DNA from: Lineus longissimus
Taxonomy: Eukaryota; Nemertea; Pilidiophora; Heteronemertea; Lineidae
NCBI RefSeq assembly: GCF_910592395.1
Contig: NC_088312.1
Location: 372,001-436,000, forward strand
DNA length: 64,000 bases
Direction of reading: 5' to 3'
Of the stretch, positions 10,201 to 22,371 are shown piece by piece. The position numbers and the translations under genes are program-made. A model generated the notes under the pieces. That model was not told the origin of the DNA, ran no database searches, and saw only the letters and a program-made list of their open reading frames with translations. Numbering within the stretch: position 1 is the stretch's first letter; each line of letters begins with the position of its first letter.

Positions 10201-13200
10201 TGAGCCTGGCTGCTCCACCCTTTTGCCAGCGTGGTGAGAGAGAGTTGAGACAGTCACAATCAGAAAGACTCGAGCCTGGCTGCTCCACCCTCTTGCCAGC
10301 GTAGTGAGAGAGTTGAGATGGTCACAATCAGAAAGACTCGAGCCTGGCTGCTCCACCCTCTTGCCAGCGTGGTGAGAGAGAGTTGAGACAGTCACAATCA
10401 GAAAGACTCGAGCCTGGCTGCTCCACCCTCTTGCCAGCGTGGTGAGAGAGAGTTGAGACAGTCACAATCAGAAAGACTCGAGCCTGGCTGCTCCACCCTC
10501 TTGCCAGCGTGGTGAGAGAGAGTTGAGACAATCACAATCAGAAAGACTCCAGCCTGGCTGCTCCACCCTCTTGCCAGCGTGGTGAGAGAGAGTTGAGATG
10601 GTCACAATCAGAAAGACTCCAGCCTGGCTGCTCCACCCTCTTGCCAGCGTGGTGAGAGAGAGTTGAGACAGTCACAATCAGAAAGACTCGAGCCTGGCTG
10701 CTCCACCCTCTTGCCAGCGTGGTGAGAGAGAGTTGAGACAGTCACAATCAGAAAGACTCGAGCCTGGCTGCTCCACCCTCTTGCCAGCGTGGTGAGAGAG
10801 AGTTGAGACAGTCACAATCAGAAAGACTCCAGCCTGGCTGCTCCACCCTCTTGCCAGCGTGGTGAGAGAGAGTTGAGATGGTCACAATCAGAAAGACTCC
10901 AGCCTGGCTGCTCCACCCTCTTGCCAGCGTGGTGAGAGAGAGTTGAGACAGTCACAATCAGAAAGACTCCAGCCTGGCTGCTCCACTCTCTTGCCAGCGT
11001 AGTGAGAGAGAGTTGAGACAGTCACAATCAGAAAGACTCCAGCCTGGCTGCTCCACCCTCTTGCCAGCGTGGTGAGAGAGAGTTGAGACAGTCACAATCA
11101 GAAAGACTCGAGCCTGGCTGCTCCACCCTCTTGCCAGCGTGGTGAGAGAGAGTTGAGACAGTCACAATCAGAAAGACTCCAGCCTGGCTGCTCCACTCTC
11201 TTGCCAGCGTGGTGAGAGAGAGTTGAGACAGTCACAATCAGAAAGACTCCAGCCTGGCTGCTCCACTCTCTTGCCAGCGTGGTGAGAGAGAGTTGAGACA
11301 GTCACAATCAGAAAGACTCCAGCCTGGCTGCTCCACCCTCTTGCCAGCGTGGTGAGAGAGAGTTGAGACAGTCACAATCAGAAAGACTCGAGCCTGGCTG
11401 CTCCACCCTCTTGCCAGCGTGGTGAGAGAGAGTTGAGATGGTCACAATCAGAAAGACTCCAGCCTGGCTGCTCCACCCTCTTGCCAGCGTGGTGAGAGAG
11501 AGTTGAGATGGTCACAATCAGAAAGACTCGAGCCTGGCTGCTCCACCCTCTTGCCAGCGTGGTGAGAGAGAGTTGAGACAATCACAATCAGAAAGACTCG
11601 AGCCTGGCTGCTCCACCCTCTTGCCAGCGTGGTGAGAGAGAGTTGAGATGGTCACAATCAGAAAGACTCCAGCCTGGCTGCTCCACCCTCTTGCCAGCGT
11701 AGTGAGAGAGAGTTGAGACAGTCACAATCAGAAAGACTCGAGCCTGGCTGCTCCACCCTCTTGCCAGCGTGGTGAGAGAGAGTTGAGACAGTCACAATCA
11801 GACAGACTCGAGCCTGGCTGCTCCACCCTCTTGCCAGCGTGGTGAGAGAGAGTTGAGATGGTCACAATCAGAAAGACTCCAGCCTGGCTGCTCCACCCTC
11901 TTGCCAGCGTAGTGAGAGAGAGTTGAGACAATCACAATCAGAAAGACTCCAGCCTGGCTGCTCCACCCTCTTGCCAGCGTGGTGAGAGAGAGTTGAGATG
12001 GTCACAATCAGAAAGACTCCGGCCTGGCTGCTCCACCCTCTTGCCAGCGTGGTGAGAGAGAGTTGAGACAATCACAATCAGAAAGACTCCAGCCTGGCTG
12101 CTCCACCCTCTTGCCAGCGTGGTGAGAGAGAGTTGAGATGGTCACAATCAGAAAGACTCCGGCCTGGCTGCTCCACCCTCTTGCCAGCGTGGTGAGAGAG
12201 AGTTGAGACAATCACAATCAGAAAGACTCCAGCCTGGCTGCTCCACCCTCTTGCCAGCGTAGTGAGAGAGAGTTGAGATGGTCACAATCAGAAAGACTCC
12301 AGCCTGGCTGCTCCACCCTCTTGCCAGCGTGGTGAGAGAGAGTTGAGACAATCACAATCAGAAAGACTCCAGCCTGGCTGCTCCACCCTCTTGCCAGCGT
12401 GGTGAGAGAGAGTTGAGATGGTCACAATCAGACAGACTCCAGCCTGGCTGCTCCACCCTCTTGCCAGCGTGGTGAGAGAGAGTTGAGATGGTCACAATCA
12501 GAAAGACTCCAGCCTGGCTGCTCCACCCTCTTGCCAGCGTGGTGAGAGAGAGTTGAGACAGTCACAATCAGAAAGACTCGAGCCTGGCTGCACCACCCTC
12601 TTGCCAGCGTGGTGAGAGAGAGTTGAGAGTTGAGACAATCACAATCAGAAAGACTCCAGCCTGGCTGCTCCACCCTCTTGCCAGCGTGGTGAGAGAGAGT
12701 TGAGAGTTGAGACAGTCACAATCAGAAAGACTCCAGCCTGGCTGCTCCACCCTCTTGCCAGCGTGGTGAGAGAGAGTTGAGATGGTCACAATCAGACAGA
12801 CTCGAGCCTGGCTGCTCCACCCTCTTGCCAGCGTGGTGAGAGAGAGTTGAGACAGTCACAATCAGACAGACTCGAGCCTGGCTGCTCCACCCTCTTGCCA
12901 GCGTAGTGAGAGAGAGTTGAGATGGTCACAATCAGACAGACTCCAGCCTGGCTGCTCCACCCTCTTGCCAGCGTGGTGAGAGAGAGTTGAGATGGTCACA
13001 ATCAGAAAGACTCGAGCCTGGCTGCTCCACCCTCTTGCCAGCGTAGTGAGAGAGAGTTGAGATGGTCACAATCAGACAGACTCGAGCCTGGCTGCTCCAC
13101 CCTCTTGCCAGCGTGGTGAGAGAGAGTTGAGATGGTCACAATCAGAAAGACTCCAGCCTGGCTGCTCCACCCTCTTGCCAGCGTGGTGAGAGAGAGTTGA

Positions 13201-16200
13201 GATGGTCACAATCAGACAGACTCGAGCCTGGCTGCTCCACCCTCTTGCCAGCGTGGTGAGAGAGAGTTGAGACAGTCACAATCAGACAGACTCGAGCCTG
13301 GCTGCTCCACCCTCTTGCCAGCGTGGTGAGAGAGAGTTGAGATGGTCACAATCAGAAAGACTCGAGCCTGGCTGCTCCACCCTCTTGCCAGCGTGGTGAG
13401 AGAGAGTTGAGATGGTCACAATCAGACAGACTCCAGCCTGGCTGCTCCACCCTCTTGCCAGCGTAGTGAGAGAGAGTTGAGATGGTCACAATCAGAAAGA
13501 CTCCAGCCTGGCTGCTCCACCCTCTTGCCAGCGTAGTGAGAGAGAGTTGAGACAGTCACAATCAGAACGACTCCAGCCTGGCTGCTCCACCCTCTTGCCA
13601 GCGTAGTGAGAGAGAGTTGAGATGGTCACAATCAGACAGACTCGAGCCTGGCTGCTCCACCCTCTTGCCAGCGTAGTGAGAGAGAGTTGAGATGGTCACA
13701 ATCAGAAAGACTCCAGCCTGGCTGCTCCACCCTCTTGCCAGCGTAGTGAGAGAGAGTTGAGACAATCACAATCAGAAAGACTCCAGCCTGGCTGCTCCAC
13801 CCTCTTGCCAGCGTGGTGAGAGAGAGTTGAGATGGTCACAATCAGAAAGACTCCAGCCTGGCTGCTCCACCCTCTTGCCAGCGTGGTGTGAGAGAGTTGA
13901 GACAATCACAATCAGAAAGACTCCAGCCTGGCTGCTCCACCCTCTTGCCAGCGTGGTGAGAGAGAGTTGAGATGGTCACAATCAGAAAGACTCGAGCCTG
14001 GCTGCTCCACCCTCTTGCCAGCGTGGTGAGAGAGAGTTGAGATGGTCACAATCAGACAGACTCCAGCCTGGCTGCTCCACCCTCTTGCCAGCGTGGTGAG
14101 AGAGAGTTGAGACAGTCACAATCAGAAAGACTCCAGCCTGGCTGCTCCACTCTCTTGCCAGCGTGGTGAGAGAGAGTTGAGATGGTCACAATCAGAAAGA
14201 CTCGAGCCTGGCTGCTCCACCCTCTTGCCAGCGTAGTGAGAGAGAGTTGAGATGGTCACAATCAGAAAGACTCCAGCCTGGCTGCTCCACCCTCTTGCCA
14301 GCGTAGTGAGAGAGAGTTGAGATGGTCACAATCAGAAAGACTCCAGCCTGGCTGCTCCACCCTCTTGCCAGCGTGGTGAGAGAGTTGAGATGGTCACAAT
14401 CAGAAAGACTTGAGCCTGGCTGCTCCACCCTTTTGCCAGCGTGGTGAGAGAGAGTTGAGACAGTCACAATCAGAAAGACTCGAGCCTGGCTGCTCCACCC
14501 TCTTGCCAGCGTAGTGAGAGAGTTGAGATGGTCACAATCAGAAAGACTCGAGCCTGGCTGCTCCACCCTCTTGCCAGCGTGGTGAGAGAGAGTTGAGACA
14601 GTCACAATCAGAAAGACTCGAGCCTGGCTGCTCCACCCTCTTGCCAGCGTGGTGAGAGAGAGTTGAGACAGTCACAATCAGAAAGACTCGAGCCTGGCTG
14701 CTCCACCCTCTTGCCAGCGTGGTGAGAGAGAGTTGAGACAATCACAATCAGAAAGACTCCAGCCTGGCTGCTCCACCCTCTTGCCAGCGTGGTGAGAGAG
14801 AGTTGAGATGGTCACAATCAGAAAGACTCCAGCCTGGCTGCTCCACCCTCTTGCCAGCGTGGTGAGAGAGAGTTGAGACAGTCACAATCAGAAAGACTCG
14901 AGCCTGGCTGCTCCACCCTCTTGCCAGCGTGGTGAGAGAGAGTTGAGACAGTCACAATCAGAAAGACTCGAGCCTGGCTGCTCCACCCTCTTGCCAGCGT
15001 GGTGAGAGAGAGTTGAGACAGTCACAATCAGAAAGACTCCAGCCTGGCTGCTCCACCCTCTTGCCAGCGTGGTGAGAGAGAGTTGAGATGGTCACAATCA
15101 GAAAGACTCCAGCCTGGCTGCTCCACCCTCTTGCCAGCGTGGTGAGAGAGAGTTGAGACAGTCACAATCAGAAAGACTCCAGCCTGGCTGCTCCACTCTC
15201 TTGCCAGCGTAGTGAGAGAGAGTTGAGACAGTCACAATCAGAAAGACTCCAGCCTGGCTGCTCCACCCTCTTGCCAGCGTGGTGAGAGAGAGTTGAGACA
15301 GTCACAATCAGAAAGACTCGAGCCTGGCTGCTCCACCCTCTTGCCAGCGTGGTGAGAGAGAGTTGAGACAGTCACAATCAGAAAGACTCCAGCCTGGCTG
15401 CTCCACTCTCTTGCCAGCGTGGTGAGAGAGAGTTGAGACAGTCACAATCAGAAAGACTCCAGCCTGGCTGCTCCACTCTCTTGCCAGCGTGGTGAGAGAG
15501 AGTTGAGACAGTCACAATCAGAAAGACTCCAGCCTGGCTGCTCCACCCTCTTGCCAGCGTGGTGAGAGAGAGTTGAGACAGTCACAATCAGAAAGACTCG
15601 AGCCTGGCTGCTCCACCCTCTTGCCAGCGTGGTGAGAGAGAGTTGAGATGGTCACAATCAGAAAGACTCCAGCCTGGCTGCTCCACCCTCTTGCCAGCGT
15701 GGTGAGAGAGAGTTGAGATGGTCACAATCAGAAAGACTCGAGCCTGGCTGCTCCACCCTCTTGCCAGCGTAGTGAGAGAGAGTTGAGATGGTCACAATCA
15801 GAAAGACTCCAGCCTGGCTGCTCCACCCTCTTGCCAGCGTGGTGAGAGAGAGTTGAGATGGTCACAATCAGAAAGACTCGAGCCTGGCTGCTCCACTCTC
15901 TTGCCAGCGTAGTGAGAGAGAGTTGAGATGGTCACAATCAGAAAGACTCCAGCCTGGCTGCTCCACCCTCTTGCCAGCGTGGTGAGAGAGAGTTGAGATG
16001 GTCACAATCAGAAAGACTCGAGCCTGGCTGCTCCACCCTCTTGCCAGCGTGGTGAGAGAGAGTTGAGATGGTCACAATCAGAAAGACTCCAGCCTGGCTG
16101 CTCCACTCTCTTGCCAGCGTGGTGAGAGAGAGATGAGACAATCACAATCAGAAAGACTCCAGCCTGGCTGCTCCACCCTCTTGCCAGCGTAGTGAGAGAG

Positions 16201-16350
16201 AGTTGAGATGGTCACAATCAGAAAGACTCCAGCCTGGCTGCTCCACTCTCTTGCCAGCGTGGTGAGAGAGAGTTGAGACAGTCACAATCAGAAAGACTCC
16301 AGCCTGGCTGCTCCACCCTCTTGCCAGCGTGGTGAGAGAGAGTTGAGATG
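4216..16350. repeat. 70-bp satellite array, about 173 units
   Basis: A 70-bp unit repeats head to tail for 12.1 kb. The core GGCTGCTCCACCCTCTTGCC recurs every 70 bp. Variation is concentrated at a few positions: GAAAG or GACAG, CTCC or CTCG before AGCC, GTGGTGAG or GTAGTGAG, and GATGG, GACAG or GACAA before TCACAATC. A few units carry a 7-bp AGTTGAG duplication or a 2-bp GA deletion. The unit length is not a multiple of three. The many short open frames on the minus strand are by-products of the repeat and not evidence of coding. Confidence 0.98.
7282..15770. repeat. 4,210-bp (60-unit) block tandemly duplicated inside the satellite
   Basis: Copy 1 (from 7282) and copy 2 (from 11492) match with a constant offset of 4,210 bp. 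The match runs to about 11560/15770, beyond which variants differ. Rare variants recur at exactly this offset: GGCCTGG at 7811/12021, CTGCACCACC near 8390/12600, two AGTTGAG duplications near 8415/12625 and 8500/12710, CAGAACGA near 9355/13565, GGTGTGAG near 9676/13886, and CTTTTGCC near 10230/14440. The length fits 60 units of 70 bp plus two 7-bp insertions minus two 2-bp deletions. Confidence 0.9.
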
Positions 16351-16500
16351 GTCACAATCAGACAGAATCAGCAAGGATGCTCCACTGTGGCTCAGACACA
16401 CAGTGAGAGAGAAGAGACGGTCACAACCAGACTGAATTGTGTTAGCTGCTGCAGGTGGCTGGAAGTCCCTTCTTTTCCAGGCAGAGCAGATCACAACCAC
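16351..16500. repeat. Decayed satellite units at the right edge
   Basis: Two diverged units follow the array. The anchor (G/A)TCACAA recurs at 16351, 16420 and 16490, so the 70-bp phase is kept while the interior has diverged strongly. This is the expected state of array-edge units that escape homogenisation. Confidence 0.75.
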
Positions 16501-16569
16501 CTTTCATCACAACAAAGCAAACCTGACCAACAGCTTTTAAACAAACTTGAGAGAACACACAGGTTTTTT

Positions 16570-18313
16570 CAATAATTTTTGTCCAGTTTATTAATGTTCT
16601 TAAAAAATAAAGTTACATGAACATGCGTGACTGATTCAGATAATAAATAGAAAATGTTTACATTCTGACTGATATACCGGCATGTCGCTAATGTCTAGTA
16701 ACAAGAGAAAGATTCAAATCATCGAGACAACACTGTCACCTGCAACATGCGGGTGAGAGAAGAGCTCATAGCAAATGAAGCCTCAAAAAATCGGCTATCT
16801 AACAGTGTTTTTCCTTGTCCTTGAATTGACTTATCACTCATTTCACAGCAGGTTTCTTTTCAGTCAATACTGGACAGAATGTTCAATGTGGAGGGACATT
16901 ACAAGATTGGATGGATTTCCAAGAACAAAACAGCATGAAAAGTATGGAGGGACTCGAGTACAACACTTGTATAGACAAACCATCAGAAGGCATGTTACTA
17001 GTGTGGCACCAGTGCTTGTAGCCCAATGTCTGGAGGGAATGAAGTGGAGACTTCTGGAGGCATTCAAGTACTGGCAGGCAGTCATTTGATGGAGGGACTA
17101 TGTTATCCAATGGAGGGACTCACGATCACAGGCAGGGAACCAGGTTATGGACTCCAGTAGAAGTACACACACCCATTTTAGGTGGGACTGACCCCAACTG
17201 TAGAATTTCTAGTTTTGCCTTTCACCATTGTGTCTCAGTACCTCAAGGGTCTGAACTGACACAATTGGACGCGATTCGATTGAGTTAAGTCTGATCACAT
17301 GATACTGTACGATATGAAGTGAGAAATCTATCTGATGAACCACAAGTAAACATTCGATACTGGCTTCAAATATTTTAACAACTAAATGATATTAACTGAT
17401 TAAAATGACTCCATGGAGACTTATAATTAAAATGCTTGCCATTATACAAACCAACAGGCATGAATTAGAACTCGGGCACAGTGCAACCAGTGATCAAAAC
17501 AAGAGGTACAACATGTCTAGCCGTTCCAAACCATGATTTTAGTCTATTCCATTCTAATTTGAGATGAGATAAAAGGGTGCATGATCTAGGTCTGTGGTCT
17601 GGATTAAACGTCTCGAATGTATGTAAAGAAAATGATGAATATATTCAGATTGTCGTCATGGATACAGGAAAATTGCAATACCCACAATGAATAAGATTAC
17701 AAATAAATTGCGCGAATCAGGACAAAGTGAAATGAACATATTACCATAAAGATACAACGATATTAATTCGAAGTCAAAGAATTATAGCCCAGTTTGCAAA
17801 TAACTTAAATGCATTGTGATTATGTACACTGCAAGCACTGTAAATGTATGCGCAGAGAAAGGTCTATTTACATTATGTACAGGGGAGGGAGGTGTTGATG
17901 AGTTATAGCAGGTACAGCCACTGACACATCTGTTTCTTGAGGCCATTCACATGTCATGATGTAAAGGTCTGTTGTGCGGGCACCCCTTAAACTCATCGAC
18001 CAGCATTTTCCTTCAACTTGAGGACCCTCAGTGAACAAAAGAGGGGAGCTATATTACATTATCAAAATAAACGTGATCATGAGGGACAGTGCACATTATG
18101 TCAAAATTCAGCACCAGTGAAGTTTGAATGTTTCTTCCAAAAAACATTTTAAGCGTCTCATAGCAAATTACCAAATTACCATCATATAAAATTTTACTTT
18201 GAAATTTTTCTCATCATTTTTTTGTATGTTGTATCGTGGCATGCACATGAGCATGTTCATAGAAGTTCTCATTCATGTGCATGTGTGAGTGGATCAAGAC
18301 TCAGTTTCTTGAC
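16570..18313 (-). other. SHANK: Putative SHANK 3' UTR
   Basis: There is no convincing coding frame between the satellite edge and the SHANK stop. The stretch is AT-rich and unique in the window. Extent is defined by the stop codon at 18314-18316 and the AATAAA at 16587. Short open frames at 16775-17089 and 17100-17288 show no recognisable domain. Confidence 0.5.
16587..16592 (-). terminator. Candidate polyadenylation signal for SHANK
   Basis: AATAAA on the minus strand, about 1.72 kb downstream of the SHANK stop codon, followed by a T-rich and A-rich stretch. It is the last canonical signal before the satellite. Use of this site is inferred; other weaker signals upstream are possible. Confidence 0.45.
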
Positions 18314-21300
18314 CTAAAAGCTAGCGATGATCTGTGGTTTCAGAGCTGGTGCAGTGTTCGGTGACGGATCATGCTGTAACTGGACTTTCTTGATCGACCG
18401 CTCCATTGTCAGTCGATGACCCACCCGTGTCACACCAATATCCATGAAATCACTCCGCCCCATATGAACTAGGCAGGTGCCATCGATCTCATGCTGCACG
18501 AAACTGTTCTTGTATTCAGCCAATGAGAGACTCTCGAGCCACAGAGACACGTCTTCAAGTGTCCAATCATGAATGGCTTTGTCGCGAAATGTTTCCACTT
18601 TGGATTTGTCGCTCAGCGCAGAATTGAGTTTATTTTGTGCAATTTCTGCCTTTTTTGTTTGAGACTTCGGAGGTGAGTTGAATTCCATCGGTGGTGGTAT
18701 TGTGCCATCTCCTACTTCCTCATAAATCGGGCCGTCGTCATGATCAACAAACCCAGGTGGTGGAGGTGCATACAATTCCTCGTAAATGTCACTAGAATTA
18801 TAAGGTGGAGGAAACTTGTCTGTGTTATCGACACCTTTCTGAAGTTTTGGCCAGTGTTCCTGTGGGCCGCACGTATAATCATTTTCAAGTCTTACTCGAT
18901 CCGAGGAGAGGTATGATAGCAGTGCATCCGTCCGAGGTCCAACACTCGAGTTGGTTGATAACGTTGACATAGACATAGACGACATGAGGCTAGAATCATC
19001 GTCATGTGAATACTCGAGGGGAGGAGGAATGAAACCCATGTCTATCCCGTCATCAATGTCCGATGAGAAGTTAGACGGAGGGGGAACATCACCAAAGTCT
19101 GTCGGGGGCGGTACTGATCCAAAGCTAGGAGGTGGCAGCACCGCATCGAAGGTTGAAGGTGGTTGCCCCAAGTCATCGAGGTTACTGCTATGATCAGCAG
19201 GGGGTGGTAAAATCATAACATCTCTTGGCGATGACACACTAACCAAGTTTTTACTGTTCATAGCCTGTGAACTTGGTTCAGTATTTGATCTTTTGACCTC
19301 CAGCTTATCATAGCTGTTTTGATCAGTTTGTTTCTCAACACTAGTGACACCCTCTGGAGTTGATTGTTTTGACTCCGGCACATACTTGGCTTTACCACTA
19401 TTGTCCATTTTCAACACAAATCTTTTTGGCTTGGCCTGGGCCGTTTTTGGTTTGGATTCTCCCTTGACCATATCTAACATGTCTTTCGCCAGATCAGCCT
19501 TGACAGGATCCTTTGAAGCACCATCAGTGCGAGAAGAATCATCATCTGAACCGGACGTGATATCAATACTTGATGAACTTTGTCTCCGTTGCAGATATTC
19601 TCGCCGTAACCTCTCGGCACGTTGTGTAAACGTTTCTGCTTTAGTTGGACTTAACAAGGTATTGTTGGATTTATCCACAGTAACTGATGCATTGTCACTT
19701 TTCAACTCAGTTGGTTTGACATCAACAGTCACACCCAACATATCACTTTTCTGTAGGATTCCCCTTCGTGCTTTCCCACCACCATGCTTAGCAGACTCCT
19801 GCCCACTAGCAGCAACGACACCCTCAACAGCCACCATGTTCGGACTGTGAGGTTTCTGGATCTCTGTTGCGCTGATGTTAGCCGACTGATTTGATTTGAC
19901 TGGCACAGACTTTGTTTTTCCCATCTGAGGAGCCTTAACACCAGTTGTACGTTCCGTCTCAGGTTTCTGACTCTGTATTTGTTCCAATAACGGCTTATTC
20001 AAGGACACAGTTATCTTGTTTACTTTCTGTGCGGAGTCAGTATTGATGGCACCTTGATGTACAACAGATGGCATCCTTTGGGGAGAGTTTGGAGGTGCAG
20101 TAATAATAGGTGAACCAGGCACACTTTGATCTTCATTTACAACAGTCTTTACATTAGGCTTCGGTGCCTCCACCTTTTGAGCATTATGTATACTTAAGTC
20201 AACATCGCTGCGAGACACATGTCGCGAATCACGGATCTTCTGTTCGATATCATGCACCACATCATCACCCGTTTTATTCGCGAGACGCTCTCGCCGCTTT
20301 AAGACAGCCAATCGTAAGTGATCCTCATGCGCCACAGGTTTTGGAGTGTGTTTATTTTCTGCGATCTTTTTCTCAATGTTCTCTAGGGGATTGTCAGTAC
20401 TGCTTACAGCCAGTTTAGCTTTCCTCTGAGCGATCGCTGCCAGGAGGTCATTTGTTGTTGGTTTCTCAGGGTCCTTGGCTTGAACCTTAGCGGTGGCCTT
20501 CATACCAAACGCAGGTGGTGGGGGAACAAGCTGCGGCTTGAACTCAGGAGCCTGAGGAGGTGCAGGCACACACTTAAAAGGTGGAGCAGCAGGGATGTTG
20601 GGCTTGTTGGCCTTTTGACTTGGTTTTGGATTTTTGTTAAACTCATTTTTCAAGATGACCGCCTCCATGCCACTGTCAGGTGTCTTTGTCTCTGTCCGGT
20701 AGGCTGTCCGTGCTTGTCTCATCCCTACCGCAGCCGCACTATCATCAGTTGCTTTCGTCTCACTGCGGTACGACAGACGGGCTTGTCTGGCAGCGACAGC
20801 GGCCTTGACATCACCCTCACCAAGCTGCGGTGCAGGTTTCCTGACGTGTATCTGCGTATTACTCACAGAGATGGTCTCCACTGGTTTCTGGCCCTCTGTA
20901 CTTGACGAGGATCCTGACCGTGAGCGATTCAAGGTGCGAGCATAGCCACTATTATGTAACATGCGACTCCTCCCTGACATCCTCAGCTGTTCTTCCAAAG
21001 TCAGCGGTTTCCTCACAGATTGTGGTCTTGGTGCGTCATGCAGTGGTGCAGGAGGAAGGGGAGGTAAGCTCGATGATCTCTTCTCAAGACTCAACTTGGC
21101 CTTTGGTGGTGTACTGATGGTGTCATCTGTCATATCAGCTTCATAATCAGCTTCAGGGAGATAATACGGCAGAGGTTTCGACAGTAACTTCCTGCCATCC
21201 TCATCCTCATCCTCCGTCGACGAACCTCGACAAACTTTCACACGTTTCTTATCCTCACTGGGGACGCTATTGGCAGCATCTGTTAATAATATCATGGAAT

Positions 21301-22371
21301 TTGGATTGTTCTGAATAAACTTTGCTGCATTGTCATAAATTTTGACATCGGCGAATGTCACTCCTTGTTTTTCCTGTGGTATATCGGGGGGTGGTCCCGA
21401 GGGTGGTGGAGGTGGTGGACCATGAAGATGCACCTCTGCATACGTCACATCTGCTTGTGGATGCATCGCATTCCGCTCCATCTGTAACGTTTCAGGATTA
21501 GCGTAGATATGCTCAGAGATAGCCCGCCGCACAGGTTTGGGCGGAGGTTTAAAACTTGACTGAATATTTAAAGGCTCTTTCTTTAGTTCTTCTATATTCA
21601 TATAGATGGCGTCACTGTGCTTGGCGGTTTGTATTTGGACTATTTCTGTGTTTGGTTTCCTCCCCGGAGGTGGAGGAGGAGGTGGAGAGTGACTTGGTGC
21701 TGGAGGAATACCTCCGTTTGATCTTTGAGAATAAGAGCGAGGTTCTGACGGTGTCTTCCTGGTCTGAGATGGCACTGGGCCTACATAACCACGTGCATAC
21801 TGACGCAAGTCAAACAAGCTATTACTTGTCTGGTGATTTGGATGAAGGTCTGTCGCAGCATACGCAGCACCTAAAGAATCCTTGTTCATAGACGGATTCG
21901 TATCCACTGTTGGTTCAGCATATTCACTCGTACTGAAGTTTGTATTCACGTATTCCTGAAGATGTGGTGGTGTATGAAGTGAGACTTCACCCTGACTGCT
22001 ACCTGAGCTACTCTCAATGCCAGAATCACCGTTTTGACTCAGATTAGGTGAGCTCTTTGACCGCTGTAGTTCAGCTTGCTCCTGCTTGACTAGTTTCCGC
22101 CTCCGTGACTGTGCCTTCAACTCGGCTGGATTAGCGTATGTGCGTGGGATATTTACCATCGGTTTCTCAAGATTAGATGCACTTTTCTCCGTGTCGACAC
22201 CAGAGTCAGTCTTTTTGAATAAATGCTCGATCTCGTCTGATGTGAGCCTTTGAGACGAGGGACGGCCACGTACAGATGCTATCTTCTCCTTGGCATTGAC
22301 GGTGAGGTCCTCCACTGAGTTGGAGAGATCGGTACTGTCGTCATAGAGTGCCAACGTTCGGTCAAAGTCTT
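18314..22371 (-). CDS. SHANK: SHANK exon 18, proline-rich tail and SAM domain
   Basis: One 4,058-bp exon, as in SHANK genes of other animals. It enters in phase 1 at a TTTGCAG acceptor and reads EDFDRTLALYDDS; no ATG begins here. It holds SH3-type proline stretches (PPPKPVRR), seven PPxxF Homer-type sites, several YANP/YAEV tyrosine motifs, and two pairs of internal duplications (ARQARLSYRSETK / MRQARTAYRTETK, and LLAAIAQRKAKL / LRLAVLKRRERL). It ends with a SAM domain (WTLEDVSLWLESLSLAEYK to GVTRVGHR) that in SHANKs forms helical polymers. The stop TAG is at 18314-18316. Confidence 0.96.

Noticed and set aside
4221-16141. Dozens of similar 67- to 137-codon open frames on the minus strand
   Set aside because: They arise from the 70-bp repeat; 70 is not a multiple of three, the frame cycles every 210 bp and the same peptide recurs. 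No splice or start signal supports coding.
4216-16350. CRISPR-like array
   Set aside because: The whole 70-bp unit is repeated with no unique spacers, and the sequence is eukaryotic.
18951-21891. Plus-strand open frames of 60-168 codons opposite the SHANK last exon
   Set aside because: Shadow frames of the SHANK coding sequence on the other strand.
22354-22354. Translation start of SHANK last-exon frame at this point
   Set aside because: The codon is TTG inside the exon; the reading frame enters from a splice acceptor at 22371 and continues from exon 17.
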